From: Stenotrophomonas sp. VV52
Lineage (GTDB): Bacteria; Pseudomonadota; Gammaproteobacteria; Xanthomonadales; Xanthomonadaceae
Reading direction: 5' to 3'
Length of the DNA stretch: 54,752 nucleotides
Assembly (NCBI RefSeq): GCF_002893095.1
Contig: NZ_PKQQ01000017.1
Coordinates: forward strand, 1-54,752
In this document: positions 33,301-41,479 of the stretch, in pieces
Layout of the letters: every line of letters starts with the position of its first letter
Numbering within the stretch: position 1 is the stretch's first letter
Made by a program: the position numbers and the translations under genes
The notes under the pieces: model-generated
Told to the model about the DNA's origin: nothing
The model's input: the letters and a program-made list of their open reading frames with translations, nothing else
Databases searched by the model: none

Positions 33301-34081
33301 CAACGAATGGGGCGCTACGGCTGCGCCGCGCGAGACCGGTGACGAGCGCGAGCTGCGCGGGTTGCCCGGGCATGGCGGCGGCGACGTTGCATTCCTGCCG
33401 CTGGACGACGAGCGCCTGTCGCGTTCGCTGGATGAGCTGGTGGAACGCCGGGTCAAGTTCCTTACCGATTATCAGGACGCTGCCTACGCCGCGCGTTACC
33501 GCGCGCTGGTCGACCGCGTGCGCAGCGTGGAATGGGACAAGGCGGGCAGCACGGCGCTGACCGAAACCGTGGCGCGCTATTACTTCAAGCTGATGGCGTA
33601 CAAGGACGAGTACGAAGTGGCACGCCTGTACACCAGCGGCGAGTTCCAGCGCCACCTGCAGCAGCAGTTCGAGGGCGACTTCGAAGTGCGCTTCCACCTG
33701 GCGCCGCCGCTGTTCGCGAAAAAGGACGAGCAGGGCCGCCTGATCAAGCAGGAATACGGGCCGTGGATGCTGAAGGCATTCGGGCTGCTGGCGAAGTTGA
33801 AGTTCCTGCGGGGCGGCACGTTCGACGTGTTCGGGCGTACCGAAGAGCGTCGTGGCGAGCGTCAGCTGATTGCCGATTACGAGCAGACCGTGGCACTGCT
33901 GCTGGAAGGCCTGAGCGATGACCGGGTGGCGCTGGCGGTGGAAATTGCCAGCATTCCCGAACACATCCGCGGCTATGGGCACGTCAAGGAAGCGCACCTG
34001 CACAAGGCCAAGGCGCGTGAGGCGGTGCTGCTGGCGCAATGGCGCAACCCGAAGGCGCTGCATATCGTGCAGGTGGCGTAA
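30386..34081 (+). CDS. Indolepyruvate ferredoxin oxidoreductase, fused IorA-IorB type
   Basis: A 1231-residue cytoplasmic iron-sulfur enzyme that oxidatively decarboxylates aryl-pyruvates to acyl-CoA, passing electrons to ferredoxin. The N-terminal pyrimidine-binding half starts GRIYLSGVQALVRLPLMQ and SGYRGSPLGGFD. The thiamine-diphosphate region contains LGDGTYFHSGS and NDAVAMTGGQP. An iron-sulfur segment has cysteines 654, 657, 660 and 666, and 687, 693 and 698. The gamma-type (IorB) part begins ILITGVGGTGVVTIGALL, and a C-terminal extension of about 250 residues completes the large proteobacterial form. Archaea use two separate subunits. The start is the first ATG; 160 bases separate it from the divergent TPR gene, with TACAAT at 30323 as a possible -10. 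Confidence 0.92.
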   Translation: MTSTAELTSPSSANLPAGPLDDSYTLDHKYTRTDGRIYLSGVQALVRLPLMQQLRDQAAGLDTAGFVSGYRGSPLGGFDLELWRARQHLEAARVKFTPGLNEDLGATMVWGTQQTNLFPGAKVQGVYGMWYGKGPGVDRCGDVFKHANAAGTSVHGGVLALAADDHACRSSTLPHGSEDEFVSAMMPVLNPAGVQDILDMGLLGWAMSRYTGRWIGFKTIAETVESSASVQVDPFARRIVLPEDFEMPAGGLNIRWPDPPLDQEMRLHRYAVKAAQAFARANGIDRVVMDSPRARLGIVTTGKSYLDVLQALEYLGLDERACAEIGIRVYKVGMTWPLEPEGIARFAQGLEDIVVVEEKRAFIERQMKEQFYNWPASAGPRPSIVGKYDEAGQWILPSTNELTPATIAGVIGRRIQKFFSNDSIEQRLRWMDEKEAELALPRASFPRVPHYCSGCPHNTSTRVPEGSRALGGIGCHYMVTWMDRSTDTFTHMGGEGVTWAGQAAFTDTEHVFQNLGDGTYFHSGSLAIRQAIAAGVNITYKILYNDAVAMTGGQPVDGTLTVPQIAHQMRAEGVQTIMLVSDEIGKWNKRELFPDGVEFFDRAELDAVQKQLREVKGTSILIYEQTCATEKRRRRKRGKLVDPPKRVVVNSLVCEGCGDCGQKSFCVSVLPKETEFGRKRDIDQSNCNKDYSCTTGFCPSFVTVHGGKLRKGARSDRSALLDNLPAPTFRTALEQPWNILITGVGGTGVVTIGALLGMAGHLEGKGASVLDQTGLAQKGGAVTTHIRIAKRPEDIHAVRIAAGEADLVVGCDMVVVNDYWALSKVRAERSQVVLNTYEAMPGTFTTRPDMQFPAADIIAGIRVALGGRDPLLLDATQLATALLGDAIASNLFILGYAWQQGLVPISFEALMRAIELNGAAVAMNQQAFAWGRLAVVDPQAVQQASGLVRNGHTDAERTPGPLQDLPPGEWEGNEWGATAAPRETGDERELRGLPGHGGGDVAFLPLDDERLSRSLDELVERRVKFLTDYQDAAYAARYRALVDRVRSVEWDKAGSTALTETVARYYFKLMAYKDEYEVARLYTSGEFQRHLQQQFEGDFEVRFHLAPPLFAKKDEQGRLIKQEYGPWMLKAFGLLAKLKFLRGGTFDVFGRTEERRGERQLIADYEQTVALLLEGLSDDRVALAVEIASIPEHIRGYGHVKEAHLHKAKAREAVLLAQWRNPKALHIVQVA

Positions 34082-34101
34082 GCCTTTTGTAAGCGCACGC
34101 C

Positions 34102-34252
34102 GACATTTACCGCCATGTCGCCGATCACATACATTTCGACGAATGTATCTGATCGCGTACTTAGTGATAGGCGCTGTCAATGTAATTAGCTGAAATAATT
34201 GAAACTATCCTCTGCTAGAGGTCTTGTAGAAATGTAGTCATTCGCTTACATT
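34102..34252. promoter_or_regulatory. hipBA leader with inverted repeats (candidate HipB operators)
   Basis: This AT-rich leader, unlike the surrounding GC-rich DNA, contains GACAT-N8-ATGTC (34102-34119), ATACATT-N6-AATGTAT (34129-34148), CCTCT-GCT-AGAGG (34209-34221) and AATGTA-N10-TACATT (34231-34252). The first, second and fourth share an ACAT/ATGT core. The last ends just before the hipB start codon. Clustered inverted repeats ahead of a HipB-type antitoxin gene are typical autoregulatory operators. A promoter could not be fixed; TTGAAA at 34199 is a weak -35 candidate. Confidence 0.6.
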
Positions 34253-34258
34253 TACCCC

Positions 34259-34696
34259 ATGGCCATCCTCAAGACCCCCGATGATCTGGGTAGTCTCATC
34301 CGGCAGCGGCGCAAAGCGCTCGGGTGGGATCAGGCACGACTGGCTCATGACGCCGGTGTCAGCCGACAATGGGTCATTGAGGTTGAGAAGGGAAAGCCCC
34401 GCGCAGAGTTGCAATTGGTGCTTCGGGTGATGAATGTCCTGGGCATTCCGCTGATGGCAGCAACGCCCGTGCCGAACCGGGAAGCGGATGTCCCGCAGGT
34501 GGACATCAATGAGATCGTGGATCGGCATCGCTCACCTCGCCGGCAGGGCTCGGCTCAATCACACGCTGGCACGTTGTCCTACGCGGAGATCCTTGAAAGG
34601 GCAAGGCAGATGCCGCCACCGGGTGTCGCCGCCCCAGTATTGTCCGTGCACGAAACGCCGGCGACCTATCGCCGCACTTCAAAGAAGAAACCATGA
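34259..34696 (+). CDS. hipB: HipB-type antitoxin, XRE-family DNA-binding protein
   Basis: A 145-residue protein with an N-terminal helix-turn-helix at about 9-62 (LGSLIRQRRKALGWDQARLA, DAGVSRQWVIEVEKGK). The remainder is polar and Pro/Lys-rich, ending KKKP. It should neutralise the HipA kinase and repress the operon at the inverted repeats in the leader. E. coli HipB has 88 residues; this one is longer, with an extra C-terminal tail containing GTLSYAEILERARQMPPPG. Its TGA overlaps the ATG of hipA (ATGATG). Codon use and composition are less GC-rich than the neighbours, suggesting acquisition. Confidence 0.88.
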   Translation: MAILKTPDDLGSLIRQRRKALGWDQARLAHDAGVSRQWVIEVEKGKPRAELQLVLRVMNVLGIPLMAATPVPNREADVPQVDINEIVDRHRSPRRQGSAQSHAGTLSYAEILERARQMPPPGVAAPVLSVHETPATYRRTSKKKP

Positions 34697-35973
34697 TGCT
34701 GCACGTGCTGATGCAGGGCAGGCAGATGGGGCGCTTGACCATGGATGGGCATGGCCAACCGCAGTTCGTCTACGAGGCGGATTGGGTGGCACTGCCAGAC
34801 GCTTTTCCGTTGTCGCTGAGTCTGCCGCTACACCGCGACACCCACGCGTCGGCGACCGTTGCGGCAGTCATCTGGGGCCTGCTGCCCGACAACGACAACA
34901 CACTGCACGGGTGGGGTGCACGCTTCCACGTTTCGCCGCGTAATCCCGTTGCGCTGCTGGCCCACGTGGGTGAAGACTGCGCCGGTGCGGTCCAGTTCGT
35001 CACCGCCGAGCGTCTGCCGGAAGTACTCTCAGGGGACGCCGACGGTATCGAGCCGCTGACCGACGACGACGTCGCAAGCCGACTCGCCCAGGTTCGTCAC
35101 GATGTCGGTACGGGGCACTGGCTGGGCGATATCGGCCATTTCAGCCTCGCAGGCGCACAGGCAAAGATTGCGCTGCTCCGATTGGACGATGGCTGGGCTG
35201 TTCCCAGCGGACGCATTCCCACCACCCATATCCTGAAACCCCCCAGTGCCGACTACAGTGGTTTCGTAGAAAACGAAATGTTCTGCCTGCGGTTGGCACG
35301 CGCCATGGGGATGCCAACCGCGCAGTCGGATCGGCTTGCACTGGGTAGCGAGACCGCAATCTCCGTGGAGCGCTATGACAGAGTGCGTACGGATGCAGGT
35401 TGGGCGCGTGTGCACCAGGAGGACTTCTGCCAGGCACTGGGAGTGATGCCGCAGATTAAGTACCAGAACCAGGGCGGGCCCGGCGCCGAAGCACTCGCCA
35501 GAGTATTGTGGGACAGCGCCAGCCAGCCTCGCCGTGACGTGGAGATGCTTTTCCGGGCACTTGTCTTCAACTATTTGATCGGCGGTACCGACGCCCACGC
35601 AAAGAACTACTCACTGTTGTTCGGGGGCTCCGGCGAGGTTCGCCTGGCGCCGCTGTATGACATCTCCAGCGCACTGCCCTACCCCCAACTGCAGAAACGC
35701 AAGCTCAAGCTGGCAATGAAGGTGGGAAGCCACTACCGATGGTGGGACATCACGCTCAACGACTGGCGCGCAACGGCAACCGCCATTCGGTTGGATGTGG
35801 ACGAAGCGCTCACTGTGATCGCCAGCATGTGCCTGCACCTGCCCGGCGTCGCGGAACAGCAGCGCGACCTTATGGTCAGTGAGGGTATTGATCACAGCGT
35901 GCTGGATCAGCTTCTGGCGGAAATCAGCAGTAGCTGCCAGCGCTGCCTCCGGCAGTTCGATGCAGGTCGTTAG
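34693..35973 (+). CDS. hipA: HipA-type serine/threonine kinase toxin
   Basis: A 426-residue kinase of the HipA family; E. coli HipA inactivates glutamyl-tRNA synthetase by phosphorylation and induces persistence. An N-terminal HipA_N domain (LMQGRQMGRLTMDG, WGLLPDNDNTLHGW) precedes the kinase core. The autophosphorylation loop SLAGAQAKIALL has Ser151, matching Ser150 of E. coli HipA. The catalytic loop GGTDAHAKNYSLL has Asp300 and Asn305, and the metal-binding segment YDISSA has Asp323. All key residues are present, so it should be active. It overlaps hipB by four bases. ATG 34696 is an alternative start one codon later. Confidence 0.92.
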   Translation: MMLHVLMQGRQMGRLTMDGHGQPQFVYEADWVALPDAFPLSLSLPLHRDTHASATVAAVIWGLLPDNDNTLHGWGARFHVSPRNPVALLAHVGEDCAGAVQFVTAERLPEVLSGDADGIEPLTDDDVASRLAQVRHDVGTGHWLGDIGHFSLAGAQAKIALLRLDDGWAVPSGRIPTTHILKPPSADYSGFVENEMFCLRLARAMGMPTAQSDRLALGSETAISVERYDRVRTDAGWARVHQEDFCQALGVMPQIKYQNQGGPGAEALARVLWDSASQPRRDVEMLFRALVFNYLIGGTDAHAKNYSLLFGGSGEVRLAPLYDISSALPYPQLQKRKLKLAMKVGSHYRWWDITLNDWRATATAIRLDVDEALTVIASMCLHLPGVAEQQRDLMVSEGIDHSVLDQLLAEISSSCQRCLRQFDAGR

Positions 35974-35987
35974 CGTTACGCAAGCGC

Positions 35988-36010
35988 GTAGTGACACGCC
36001 ATGCGTGTCA
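35988..36010. repeat. GTAG-type REP element
   Basis: GTAGTGACACGCCATGCGTGTCA is a hairpin of the GTAG family between the convergent hipA and methyltransferase genes. Its last three bases (TCA) are the complement of the methyltransferase stop codon. Confidence 0.8.
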
Positions 36011-36625
36011 TCGACCCCAGATCCGCAGCCGATTGTTGGCCGGCATGGCGAAATCCTCCACCAACCCCAACCCCTGTGCCGAGGCCAACGCATCCACCGC
36101 TTCGGCATCGCGGATCCCCGATTCCGGATCACGCGCCTTCAGCCAGGCATCGAACTGCCGGTTGCTGTCGCTGCTATAGCTGCCGTTGTAGTTGAAGGGC
36201 CCATACACACACAGCAGGGCACCTTCGGCCATCACCGCCGGCAGGCCAGCGAAGAAGGCCTGCACATGCGGCCAGCCCATGATGTGCAGGGTGTTGGCAC
36301 TGAACACGGCGTCGAAGCGATCAAACGCATCCGGCAACGGCGCCAGCCCCCGTACCGGCGCCAGCTCCGCCTGCAGCGGCCACGGTGCTGGCGCGTTGGG
36401 CAACGCGGCCTCTTCCAGCCGCTCGGCAATACCCCCTAGGTAATCCGGATGGTCGCTCGCCTGCCACATCAGATGCGGCAGCTGTTCGGCGAAGTACGCC
36501 GCATGCTGCCCGGTGCCGCTGCCGATCTCCAGCACCCGGTGGCGGTCATGCAGGTACCGGCGCAGCACGGCCAGGATCGGGTCGCGGTTGCGCTCGCAGG
36601 CCTCGGACCAGCGTTGTTGGCTCAT
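36008..36625 (-). CDS. DUF938-family SAM-dependent methyltransferase
   Basis: A 205-residue class I methyltransferase-like protein. It begins QQRWSEACERNRDPILAVL, and the SAM motif I is VLEIGSGTGQHAAYFA. Motif II-like is WQASDHPDYL, and FDAVFSANTLHIMGW follows. These match the DUF938 family, whose substrate is unknown. The start at 36625 (MSQQRW) is the family start; the longer frame has no similarity. It is divergent from the first tldD-like gene, with 113 bases between them. Confidence 0.88.
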   Translation of the reverse strand: MSQQRWSEACERNRDPILAVLRRYLHDRHRVLEIGSGTGQHAAYFAEQLPHLMWQASDHPDYLGGIAERLEEAALPNAPAPWPLQAELAPVRGLAPLPDAFDRFDAVFSANTLHIMGWPHVQAFFAGLPAVMAEGALLCVYGPFNYNGSYSSDSNRQFDAWLKARDPESGIRDAEAVDALASAQGLGLVEDFAMPANNRLRIWGR

Positions 36626-36738
36626 GACGATTGGAAATGTCGGGTCAGCGCACATCCAACCATGACCGCAGTCACTTGTGCCAGCACCGGGTCGCAAACG
36701 ACAGTCGAAGGCTGATCGTTCCCGGGGAATCGCCAGCT

Positions 36739-38367
36739 GTGCAACGCCGTGAGTTTCTGACCCTGTCCGGTATGGGCCTTGCCGGCCTGATGCTGCCGTA
36801 TTCCCGCGCGATCGCCGCCGAGCAGCTGCTCGAGCCGGCCAACGCGACCCGCAACAAGGCCCTGGCCGAAGCCGCGCTGGCCGCCGCCAAGCGGGCCGGG
36901 GCCAGCTACTGCGACGTGCGCATCGGCCGCTATCTCAACCAGGCGGTGATCACCCGCGAGGCGCGGGTGCAGAACGTCACCAACAGCGAGTCCTCCGGCA
37001 TCGGCGTGCGCGTCATCATCAATGGTGCGTGGGGTTTCGCCGCCACCCACCAGCAGACCCCGGCCGCGATCCTGGCCGCCGTCGAGCAGGCCGCGGCCAT
37101 CGCCCGTGCCAATGCGAGCATCCAGACCCGCCCGGTGCAGCTGGCCCCGGTGACCGGGGTGGGCGATGTGAGCTGGAAGACGCCGATCCGCAAGAACGCG
37201 ATGGCGGTGCCGATCCAGGACAAGGTCGAACTGCTGCTCAGCCTGAATGCGGCCGCGATCAACGCCGGTGCCGACTTCATCAACTCCACCCTGTTCCTGG
37301 TCAACGAGCAGAAGTACTTCGCCTCCAGCGACGGCTCGTTCATCGACCAGGACGTGCACCGGATCTGGCTGCCGTTCACCGCCACCGCCATCGACAAGGC
37401 CACCGGCAAGTTCCGCACCCGCGCCGGGCTGTCCTCGCCGATGGGCATGGGCTACGAATTCCTCGACGGCGACGCCAGCGGCAAGATCCAGCTGCCCGGT
37501 GGCATCACCGCCTACCGCGATTCCTACGACCCGGTGGAAGACGCCATCGCCGCCGCGCGACATGCCCGCGAGAAGCTCAAGGCGCCCTCGGTCAAGCCGG
37601 GCAAGTATGACCTGGTGCTGGACCCGTCGAACCTGTTCCTGACCATCCACGAGAACGTCGGCCACCCGCTGGAGCTGGACCGCGTGCTCGGCTACGAAGC
37701 CAACTACGCCGGCACCAGCTTCGCCACCCTGGACAAGCGCGACGCCGGCTACCGCTGGGGCAGCGAGCGGGTCAACTTCTTCGCCGACAAGACCGCGCCG
37801 GGCAGCCTGGGCGCGGTGGGCTACGACGATGAAGGGGTCAAGACCAAGCGCTGGGACCTGGTCAAGGACGGCATCCTGGTCAACTACCAGGCCACCCGCG
37901 ATGAGGTGCACCTGCTGGGCGAAACCGAATCGCATGGCTGCAGCTATGCCGATTCCTGGTCCAGCGTGCAGTTCCAGCGCATGGCCAACGTCTCGCTGGC
38001 GCCGGGCAGGACCCCGCTGAGCGTGGCGGACATGATCAAGGACGTGGAGAACGGCATCTACATCCACGGCCGCGGGTCGTACTCCATCGACCAGCAGCGC
38101 TTCAACGCACAGTTCGGTGGGCAGCTGTACTACCAGATCAGGAATGGGCAGATCGCCGGCATGGTCGAAGACGCGGCCTACCAGATCCGTACGCCGGAGT
38201 TCTGGAATGCCTGCAGCGCGATCTGCGACGAGCGCGACTTCCGCTTCGGTGGTTCGTTCTTCGACGGCAAGGGCCAGCCCGGCCAGGTGTCGGCGGTGTC
38301 GCACGGTTCGTCCACCACCCGCTTCGATGGCATCAACATCATCAACACCGCACGCAGCCTGGGCTGA
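36739..38367 (+). CDS. TldD-family metallopeptidase with Tat signal (copy 1)
   Basis: A 542-residue TldD/PmbA-family protein. It opens with a twin-arginine signal (QRREFLTLSGMGLAGLMLPYSRAIA) from a GTG at 36739; the frame runs further upstream without similarity. The zinc motif is HENVGH at 304-309, as in TldD. Further motifs are YCDVRIGRYLNQ near the mature N-terminus, VRVIINGAWGFA, and RSLG at the end. E. coli TldD is cytosolic, works with TldE, and trims peptides such as microcin B17 and CcdA. The Tat signal implies export after cofactor loading. A close paralogue follows 105 bases downstream and a PmbA-like partner after that. Confidence 0.9.
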   Translation: MQRREFLTLSGMGLAGLMLPYSRAIAAEQLLEPANATRNKALAEAALAAAKRAGASYCDVRIGRYLNQAVITREARVQNVTNSESSGIGVRVIINGAWGFAATHQQTPAAILAAVEQAAAIARANASIQTRPVQLAPVTGVGDVSWKTPIRKNAMAVPIQDKVELLLSLNAAAINAGADFINSTLFLVNEQKYFASSDGSFIDQDVHRIWLPFTATAIDKATGKFRTRAGLSSPMGMGYEFLDGDASGKIQLPGGITAYRDSYDPVEDAIAAARHAREKLKAPSVKPGKYDLVLDPSNLFLTIHENVGHPLELDRVLGYEANYAGTSFATLDKRDAGYRWGSERVNFFADKTAPGSLGAVGYDDEGVKTKRWDLVKDGILVNYQATRDEVHLLGETESHGCSYADSWSSVQFQRMANVSLAPGRTPLSVADMIKDVENGIYIHGRGSYSIDQQRFNAQFGGQLYYQIRNGQIAGMVEDAAYQIRTPEFWNACSAICDERDFRFGGSFFDGKGQPGQVSAVSHGSSTTRFDGINIINTARSLG

Positions 38368-38472
38368 CCGCCCGGGCCACCGTGCCAAACGTCACTACCG
38401 CTGGACCGCTGCGCCCGCAAGAATCAATCACCCGCTGTTCCTGCCACCCCCACACCGACGTGGAGAGCTGCC

Positions 38473-40107
38473 TTGCAAAGACGTGACTTCCTTGCCCTGA
38501 CCGGGCTTACTGCTGGCGGCCTGATCGTGCCGTCGTTCTTTGGCAGGGCGATCGCCGCCGAGCAGCTGCAGAGCACGCTCGACCCGGCGCTGAAGAAGCG
38601 CCTGGCCGACGCCGCACTGGCCTCTGCCCGCCAGGCCGGCGCCACCTACTGCGACGTGCGCATCGGCCGCTACCTGCGCCAGTTCGTGATCACCCGCGAA
38701 GACAAGGTGCAGAACGTGGTCAACACCGAATCCACCGGTGTAGGCATCCGCGTGATCGTCAACGGCGCCTGGGGCTTTGCCGCTACCAACCAGCTCAGCC
38801 CCACCGACGTGGCCCGCGCCGCACAGCAGGCCGCTGCCATCGCCAAGGCCAATGCCGGCGTGCAGACCGCCAAGGTGCAGCTGGCCGCCGCGCCCGGCGT
38901 GGGCGAAGTGAGCTGGAAGACCCCGATCCGCAAGAACGCGATGGAAGTGCCGGTCAAGGACAAGGTCGACCTGCTGCTCGACGTCAACGCCGCAGCCATG
39001 GGCGCCGGCGCCAGCTTCGTCAACTCGATGCTGTTCCTGGTCAACGAACAGAAGTACTTCGCCTCCACCGACGGGTCCTACATCGACCAGGACGTGCACC
39101 GCATCTGGGCGCCGATGACGGTCACCGCCATCGACAAGGCCAGCGGCAAGTTCCGCACCCGCGAAGGCCTGTCCGCGCCGATGGGCATGGGCTACGAATA
39201 CCTGGACGGCGCGGCGGCGGGCAAGGTGCTCACCCCGAACGGCGTGGTCAACTACGGTTCTTCCTACGACATGAAGGAAGACGCCATCGCCGCGGCCAAG
39301 CAGGCGCAGGAGAAGCTCAAGGCGCCGTCGGTCAAGCCGGGCAAGTACGACCTGGTGCTGGACCCCTCGCATACCTGGCTGACCATCCACGAGTCGGTCG
39401 GCCACCCGCTGGAACTGGACCGCGTGCTCGGTTACGAAGCCAACTACGCCGGCACCAGCTTCGCCACCCTGGACAAGCGCGAGCAGCATTTCCAGTACGG
39501 CAGCGACCTGGTCAACATCTTCGCCGACAAGACCCAGCCCGGCAGCCTTGGCGCGGTCGCCTACGACGATGAGGGCGTCAAGACCAAGCGCTGGGACCTG
39601 ATCAGCAACGGCAAGCTGGTGGATTACCAGACCATCCGCGACCAGGCCCATATCCTGGGCAAGACCGAGTCGGACGGCTGCTGCTATGCCGATTCCTGGT
39701 CCAGTGTGCAGTTCCAGCGCATGGCCAACGTGTCGATGGCGCCTGGCAAGACCGCGCTGAGCGTGGCCGACATGATCAAGGACGTGGAGAACGGCATCTA
39801 CATCATCGGCGACGGCTCGTTCTCCATCGACCAGCAGCGCTACAACGCGCAGTTCGGTGGCCAGCTGTTCTACGAGATCAAGAACGGCCAGATCACCCGC
39901 ATGCTCGAGGACGTGGCCTACCAGATCCGCACGCCGGAGTTCTGGAACGCCTGCAGCGCCGTGGCCGACGAACGCGACTACCGCCTGGGCGGCTCGTTCT
40001 TCGACGGCAAGGGCCAGCCGGGCCAGGTCTCGGCGGTCTCGCACGGCTCGTCCACCGCGCGCTTCAACGGCATCAACGTCATCAACACCGCGCGCAGCCT
40101 CGGCTGA
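38473..40107 (+). CDS. TldD-family metallopeptidase with Tat signal (copy 2)
   Basis: A 544-residue paralogue of the preceding gene, sharing long identical blocks (for example GHPLELDRVLGYEANYAGTS and WSSVQFQRMANVS). It starts with TTG at 38473 behind GTGGAGAG. The twin-arginine signal is QRRDFLALTGLTAGGLIVPS. The zinc motif HESVGH at 306-311 is intact, so both copies look catalytically competent. It ends 21 bases before the PmbA-like gene and is probably in one unit with it. The pair most likely arose by tandem duplication; differences concentrate near the signal, the linker around VNYGSSYDMKEDA and the segment EQHFQYGSDLVN. Confidence 0.9.
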   Translation: MQRRDFLALTGLTAGGLIVPSFFGRAIAAEQLQSTLDPALKKRLADAALASARQAGATYCDVRIGRYLRQFVITREDKVQNVVNTESTGVGIRVIVNGAWGFAATNQLSPTDVARAAQQAAAIAKANAGVQTAKVQLAAAPGVGEVSWKTPIRKNAMEVPVKDKVDLLLDVNAAAMGAGASFVNSMLFLVNEQKYFASTDGSYIDQDVHRIWAPMTVTAIDKASGKFRTREGLSAPMGMGYEYLDGAAAGKVLTPNGVVNYGSSYDMKEDAIAAAKQAQEKLKAPSVKPGKYDLVLDPSHTWLTIHESVGHPLELDRVLGYEANYAGTSFATLDKREQHFQYGSDLVNIFADKTQPGSLGAVAYDDEGVKTKRWDLISNGKLVDYQTIRDQAHILGKTESDGCCYADSWSSVQFQRMANVSMAPGKTALSVADMIKDVENGIYIIGDGSFSIDQQRYNAQFGGQLFYEIKNGQITRMLEDVAYQIRTPEFWNACSAVADERDYRLGGSFFDGKGQPGQVSAVSHGSSTARFNGINVINTARSLG

Positions 40108-40128
40108 CCGGTCAGGAGCCCTTATTCC

Positions 40129-41463
40129 ATGAGTATCTTCACCGAAGCCCAGGCCAAGGCCATCCTCGACAAGGTCATCGCGCTGTCCAAGGCCGATGAA
40201 ACCACCGCAGTGCTGGCCGGCTCGATCGACGGCAACATCCGTTTCGCGCTCAACAACGTGTCCACCAGCGGTGTCGTCGACAACACCGAACTGGCCGTCA
40301 CGGTGGCCTTCGGCAAGCGCGTCGGCACCGCCTCGATCAACGAGTTCGACGACAAGGCGCTGGAGCGCGTGGTCCGCCGCGCCGAAGACCTGGCCCGCCT
40401 GGCCCCGGAAAACCCGGAGTTCCTGCCGGCCATCGGCAAGCAGAGCTACACCGCCAGCCCGACCTTCAGCGCGTCCACCGCCGCGATCGACCCGGCCTTC
40501 CGTGCCAAGGTGGCCGCTGACTCGATCGCCCCGTGCCGGGGCAACGGCCTGATCGCCGCCGGCTTCCTGGAAGACGGCCAAGGCTTCCAGGCCACCGCCA
40601 ACAGCAATGGCAACTTCGGTTACCAGCGCACCACCAACTTCAACTACACCTGCACGGTGCGCACCGAAGACGGCCGCGGTTCGGGCTGGGTGGGTCGCAA
40701 CCTGAAGGACGCCGAGGATTTCAAGGCCGACCAGGACATCCGCATCGCCATGCGCAAGGCGACCGAATCGTCCGAAGCGAAGGCGCTGGAGCCGGGCAAG
40801 TACACCGTGATCCTGGAACCGGCCGCTGCCGCCGGCCTGATCAGCTTCATGATGAACTTCTTCGATGCGCGCTCGGCCGATGAAGGCCGCAGCTTCCTGT
40901 CCAAGAAGGGCGGCGGCAACAAGCTCGGCGAGCAGGTCTACGACCCGCGCGTGAACATGTACGCCGACCCGTGGCACCCGGAAGCACCGGTGCTGCCGTG
41001 GGACCAGCAGGGCCTGCCGCGCAACAAGCTGGCGATCATCGAGAACGGCAAGGTCGCCAACCTGGACTACTCGCGCTTCTGGGCGCAGAAGCAGGGCAAG
41101 ACCGCCAATGCCAGCCCGGGCAACCTGCTGATGAGCGGTGGCGACAAGAGCACCGCCGATCTGGTGCGCGGCACCCAGAAGGGCATCCTGGTCACCCGCA
41201 CCTGGTACATCCGCATGGTCGACCCGCAGACCGTGCTGCTGACCGGCCTGACCCGCGACGGCACCTTCTACATCGAGAACGGCCAGATCAAGTACCCGGT
41301 GAAGAACTTCCGCTTCAACGAGTCGCCGGTGATCATGCTCAACAACATCGAAGAGCTGGGCAAGCCGGTGCGGGTGGCCGGTGACGAGTCCAGCTTCGTG
41401 ATGATGATCCCGCCGATGAAGCTGCGCGACTTCACCTTCACCTCGCTGTCCGACGCGGTCTGA
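40129..41463 (+). CDS. PmbA/TldE-family protein (TldD partner)
   Basis: A 444-residue protein of the TldE/PmbA side of the family, which lacks the HExxxH zinc site but forms the heterodimeric protease with TldD. Seen motifs: NVSTSGVVDNTELAVTVAFG, GYQRTTNFNYTCTVRTEDGR, LEPAAAAGLISFMMNF, and the C-terminal MSGGDKSTADLVRG and LLTGLTRDGTFYIENG. It has no signal peptide: the N-terminus is MSIFTEAQAKAILDKVIAL. Both TldD copies upstream carry Tat signals, so either it rides with a signalled partner as a folded complex or it acts in the cytoplasm. The DUF4159 gene begins 17 bases downstream. Confidence 0.88.
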   Translation: MSIFTEAQAKAILDKVIALSKADETTAVLAGSIDGNIRFALNNVSTSGVVDNTELAVTVAFGKRVGTASINEFDDKALERVVRRAEDLARLAPENPEFLPAIGKQSYTASPTFSASTAAIDPAFRAKVAADSIAPCRGNGLIAAGFLEDGQGFQATANSNGNFGYQRTTNFNYTCTVRTEDGRGSGWVGRNLKDAEDFKADQDIRIAMRKATESSEAKALEPGKYTVILEPAAAAGLISFMMNFFDARSADEGRSFLSKKGGGNKLGEQVYDPRVNMYADPWHPEAPVLPWDQQGLPRNKLAIIENGKVANLDYSRFWAQKQGKTANASPGNLLMSGGDKSTADLVRGTQKGILVTRTWYIRMVDPQTVLLTGLTRDGTFYIENGQIKYPVKNFRFNESPVIMLNNIEELGKPVRVAGDESSFVMMIPPMKLRDFTFTSLSDAV

Positions 41464-41479
41464 TGGCGCGCGTGCGGCA

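Noticed and set aside
30116..34180. A 1354-codon minus-strand frame opposite the indolepyruvate oxidoreductase.
   Set aside because: The product is His/Gln/Ala-rich with no motifs, while the plus strand encodes a complete enzyme with cofactor motifs.
38428..40977. An 849-codon minus-strand frame opposite the second tldD and pmbA genes; similar frames lie opposite the first tldD copy and the MoxR operon.
   Set aside because: Antisense shadows of well-supported genes; the repeated motifs only mirror the tldD duplication.
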